Below, piece by piece: positions 61,046 to 64,000 of a DNA stretch of 64,000 nt. The position numbers and the translations under genes were made by a program. Within the stretch, counting starts at the first letter, position 1. Each line of letters starts with the position of its first letter. The DNA is from Macrobrachium rosenbergii (Eukaryota > Arthropoda > Malacostraca > Decapoda > Palaemonidae): NCBI RefSeq assembly GCF_040412425.1, contig NC_089755.1:58124298-58188297 (forward strand). Direction: 5' to 3'. The notes below the pieces were generated by a model. That model ran no database searches and was not told the origin of the DNA. It worked only from the letters and a program-made list of their open reading frames with translations.

Positions 61046-61049
61046 GATG

Positions 61050-62570
61050 GTAAAAAGAGAGTAATATTTTTTGTGGCTATATGGCCTATGTCAATTAGTG
61101 TGTTATGATTAGTGGTCTGAAAAAGAATGAAGTGTTCTAGTTTTATAATTGTGTGAACGTACCTAATGGCAGCAGTATAAGATCAAATTACATGTTCTCT
61201 TTTCACAATCTAGGCATGAACATGATTGCCAGTGGAGTGTGTTTATTCCTGGCTTGTAAGGTATTTGGTGAGGACAAGACTGATTATAAGACTCAACTGT
61301 TGAAGTTCTATAGAATAAAAATGAATGGATGGTTAGTACAGAGAGAAACTGAGTAAATTGTAGTATATCAGTGGTACTTGCATAGCTTCAAATTCAATTA
61401 TAGGACCCCAGAAACCCAGAAGATGAGTGAATATGTCTTTATTTGAGCATGGTACAGTATTCCATTGCAAGAAATGATCAGTTTTATGGCTCTGTGACTA
61501 GAGGACCTATCTTTTAGCTGAAGGACTGAGGAAAGAGGAAGTACTATTTTTTGACAAAGCATAAATATATTGACCACTCTAAGAAACATCTATTATTTCT
61601 GAAACAGCTATGAACAGGTACGTGAATTTTCACTGCAATATTTTTTATAAAAAGCTTTCTAAAAGCTTTTTTTTTTCATTTTGCTCAGTGATGGATCTTG
61701 CATCATACACTATAATCCCAACAACTTTGCTAAGCAACCTCTGTACACGAAGAGCTCAGAGCTCCCACTTCTGAGATTAAGGAAAATTCCGAAGAGGCTA
61801 CAACTCGCAGCCGCAGACTTGGTAGCAGCCTAGTTGTTGGTGGGTGGGAGCGGGGAGTGGGGAGTGGTGAATGAGTCACAATGAGGTCCAAAGGTTCCAT
61901 ACACAGTGAGTAGATTATCAGGTTCATGTTTAATGTTGGTAATTACTTCCCTTTCCCTTGGGTTGTGACTTTATATTTGTGACAATGTCCAGTACTTCTG
62001 ATTAGTGTAATTCAGGATATTGTTTTGGAGCTGCTGTTATTAAATAAAATGGTAATTGCTTGCCAGGAATATTATTTTCCACACGAACCTAATATCTTTT
62101 ACATTCATTTTCCGTAAGGCGTTTAGCGGATCTTGTACAATGAGGTTGATCACAGTATCATCGTAATGTCAAGGCACTTAATTATGGTAGCATTGTTCTC
62201 TACATTAATTTTTCCAATCCCGTTGTAATTCCACTTCCATTATAAACGCCCACAAGTCTGTGAATTTCCCGTAATTTATACATATATGGGAATTTACACT
62301 AATTTACCCTGTTCTCCATTTTATACTAGTGTTAGTTTCGTCTTTACTGTTCTGTCCAAAATTACCTTACTTTGCTACACTACTACAAATTACCAGTCTT
62401 GGGACTTGGAATTAGATTGCCCAATTTTTTTTTTTTTTACCTGCTACAATTTAGTGAATTTAGTGTATTATAGCATGCTTAAAGTACCACCATCACTAAA
62501 ACACTAAAAAACAAAGATCAAGACTTGCATGGGAAAACTCAGCGAAAATGTAACAATTTTAAACTGCTGT
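61050..62570. other. No gene seen; contains a G-quadruplex motif
   Basis: AT-rich. Short frames (61153-61356, 61730-61927, 62286-62507) lack support. The G-rich motif is listed separately. Confidence 0.45.
61842..61862 (+). promoter_or_regulatory. G-quadruplex-forming motif
   Basis: Four G-runs with loops of 1, 3 and 3 nt: GGG-T-GGG-AGC-GGGG-AGT-GGGG. It fits the G3+N1-7 rule and stands alone in AT-rich DNA. Whether it is functional is unknown. Confidence 0.6.
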
Positions 62571-62578
62571 CCACTCAC

Positions 62579-62671
62579 CAGCCAATCCAAGGAATATGCT
62601 GACAGCACACCAAACTATAAAGACCTTTAACTCGACAAGGCCTAGCTTCGGTTTTTCTTCTACAACGAATT
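62579..62671 (-). CDS. Candidate transmembrane exon, 93 nt, phase 1-1
   Basis: The acceptor GATATTTTTCAG|AATTC and the perfect donor GGCTG|GTGAGTGG bound 93 nt. In phase 1 it reads FVVEEKPKLGLVELK followed by VFIVWCAVSIFLGLA: a charged lead and one clear membrane span. A second frame is also open but lacks protein character. It ends with one base (G), so a following exon starting AA gives Glu and one starting GA gives Gly, matching the 57.2, 54.9 and 54.4 kb segments. A small charged exon after a single span recalls type II ER/SR proteins such as junctin/ASPH, but no sequence match is claimed. Earlier exons would lie beyond 64 kb. Confidence 0.45.
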
Positions 62672-62679
62672 CTGAAAAA

Positions 62680-63905
62680 TATCAAGGATTATCAGAACCA
62701 GAAAGCAAGGGAGAGTTACTGTATCATATATGTAAAAATTTACTTAAGTAATGCTTGCAAGATTTCAGATGTCTGATGAAAAATGTAAAATATATTCAGT
62801 AAAGAAGAAAAGACAACCATTTTCAGAGGCATTACTGTTTCCAACAAGCAAGCGTTCAAAAGTTCTATTAACTTCCTACCGATAATCTCTGTACTTTGCT
62901 CTTTACAGCTGACAAGTTTCTGTTAAATCCTTCGAGCAGTTATCACCTATTGGTCAAATTCCCGTTTTTGTATCTGCGTAGATACAGTTAAATTTTCAGT
63001 CACTAATAGAGCAGTAAAGAGGTTTTATTGCACCAGTATTTTTTCGATATGTGTAGCCAACAACATTTTTAAAATTTTATCTTCTGAATAAATACAATTT
63101 TCATGTTCTCAGAGTACTGAACAATTGTTATTTTTTCAATTGTTACATAAAAACTAAACCTCGCAAACTCTTGACCTTTTTATGTAGTTTCCAGATGGCT
63201 TTTTATTTTTTATATCTCGAGCAAGTTATTTTTGCATTTAAAACTGATCTTTCAATATTCTTCTGAACCTAACTATCAAGGCTAAAAAGTGTCTTGCATC
63301 CACAAATCAAAACATCCAGATTTTCCAAATCAAAATTGATATTTGTTTTTACTTTATTTGCAAGTAAAACTGTCTTTTTTTGTTAGTAGCGGAAATATTC
63401 TTTTATTCAAAAGAATATTTTCACTGCAATTATCCATTACAAATTTCTCCCAACAACAGTACAAAAATTATCCATTTTTGTTTTCATACACAATCACTGG
63501 TGTGTCAGCCCTCCAACCAAACTTTTCTTTTAAGAGCTTTGCAAAAACCTTCACATAATACAAACAATTCCCTGGTTATCATATGGCTATTTCTTGGCAT
63601 TATTGGGCAGCATCCTCAGACGCGCATTCTACAACTAAAACCACAGCATTTAAGTTTTTTTTTTTTTATAACTAGACATAGGCGATAGTTATTTGTCACA
63701 GAGGTCGATGTTCATAACATCCAGCTATCAGCATTTCATTTCACAGCATATATAGTTAGTTATCAAAGCAATATTCTTCCCTCAAAAATTTAGAGTATTT
63801 CTTGGTCTTCTGTCCCTTCAAAGGATGCACCGTTAAGTTATTTTTAACTTTTATAAAAGTTACATGTTCCCTTATTTCTTGAATATTCAAACATAATTTT
63901 CTAAC
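62680..63905. other. No gene seen (probable intron)
   Basis: AT- and T-rich sequence upstream of the membrane exon. No splice-bounded frame was found; the frames at 63343-63688 are unsupported. Confidence 0.4.
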
Positions 63906-63910
63906 CTTTT

Positions 63911-64000
63911 CAACACCTCAGTATAATGAAGAAAGTTCAACACTCCAGTATAATGAAGAACGTTCAACACTTCAGTACGGCGAAGAAAGTTCAACACTTC
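63911..64000. repeat. 27-bp tandem repeat running off the window end
   Basis: CAACACTTCAGTATAATGAA followed by GAAAGTT, at 63911, 63938 and 63965, with a fourth copy starting at 63992. Its full length cannot be seen. Confidence 0.88.

Overview
This window looks like repeat-rich intergenic and intronic DNA from a decapod crustacean, probably a caridean shrimp. The evidence is AT-rich DNA packed with very long (TA)n, (GA)n and (AAT)n tracts, plus several copies of a short interspersed element whose 3' part ends in a GAGGTGCACTGACRGC...CCCCCCTACGGGG block. I associate that block with decapod (Macrobrachium-like) sequences from memory; no search was run. No bacterial-style gene organisation, rRNA gene, intact tRNA gene or CRISPR array is visible.

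Layout. 1-3.5 kb is a ~1-kb composite unit (foldback element + TA tract + SINE) amplified about three times, ending in a tandem array of the foldback's hairpin core. 4.35-13.08 kb is one large minisatellite field: 153-bp units built from three ~51-bp subunits on the left, grading into 55-bp monomers on the right, and interrupted at 5.38-6.19 kb by an ~0.8-kb element with long imperfect inverted ends. The unique sequence ending the field (13.08-13.22 kb) recurs at 17.35-17.61 kb. 13.2-53 kb is mostly microsatellites and independent minisatellites with units of 10, 27, 30, 43, 78 and 98 bp, MITE-like and SINE copies, and a few islands that look like promoters or exons. Islands on the minus strand include an acidic coding exon at 14.11-14.62 kb, a YY1/E2F-motif promoter at 29.5 kb and a TATA+Inr promoter at 42.0 kb.

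53-64 kb is the least repetitive part. It holds the best gene in the window: an intronless minus-strand ORF of 303 codons (58286-59197) encoding an unrecognised acidic protein with a basic, nuclear-localisation-like tail. Around it on the same strand are short segments with good splice sites: a predicted single-membrane-span exon (62579-62671), a 62-nt exon (57197-57258), and two possible terminal exons (54799-54908, 54305-54396) that can be entered in the same phase. They may form one split gene whose 5' end lies beyond the window, with the 303-codon gene inside an intron. At 30-36 codons each they are individually weak predictions. A degenerate non-LTR retrotransposon C-terminus lies at 60.7-61.0 kb.

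Most open frames in the window are products of tandem repeats whose period is a multiple of three, and are not claimed as genes. Confidence is high for repeats, good for the 303-codon ORF, moderate for the 14.6-kb exon, and low to moderate for the other exons and promoters.
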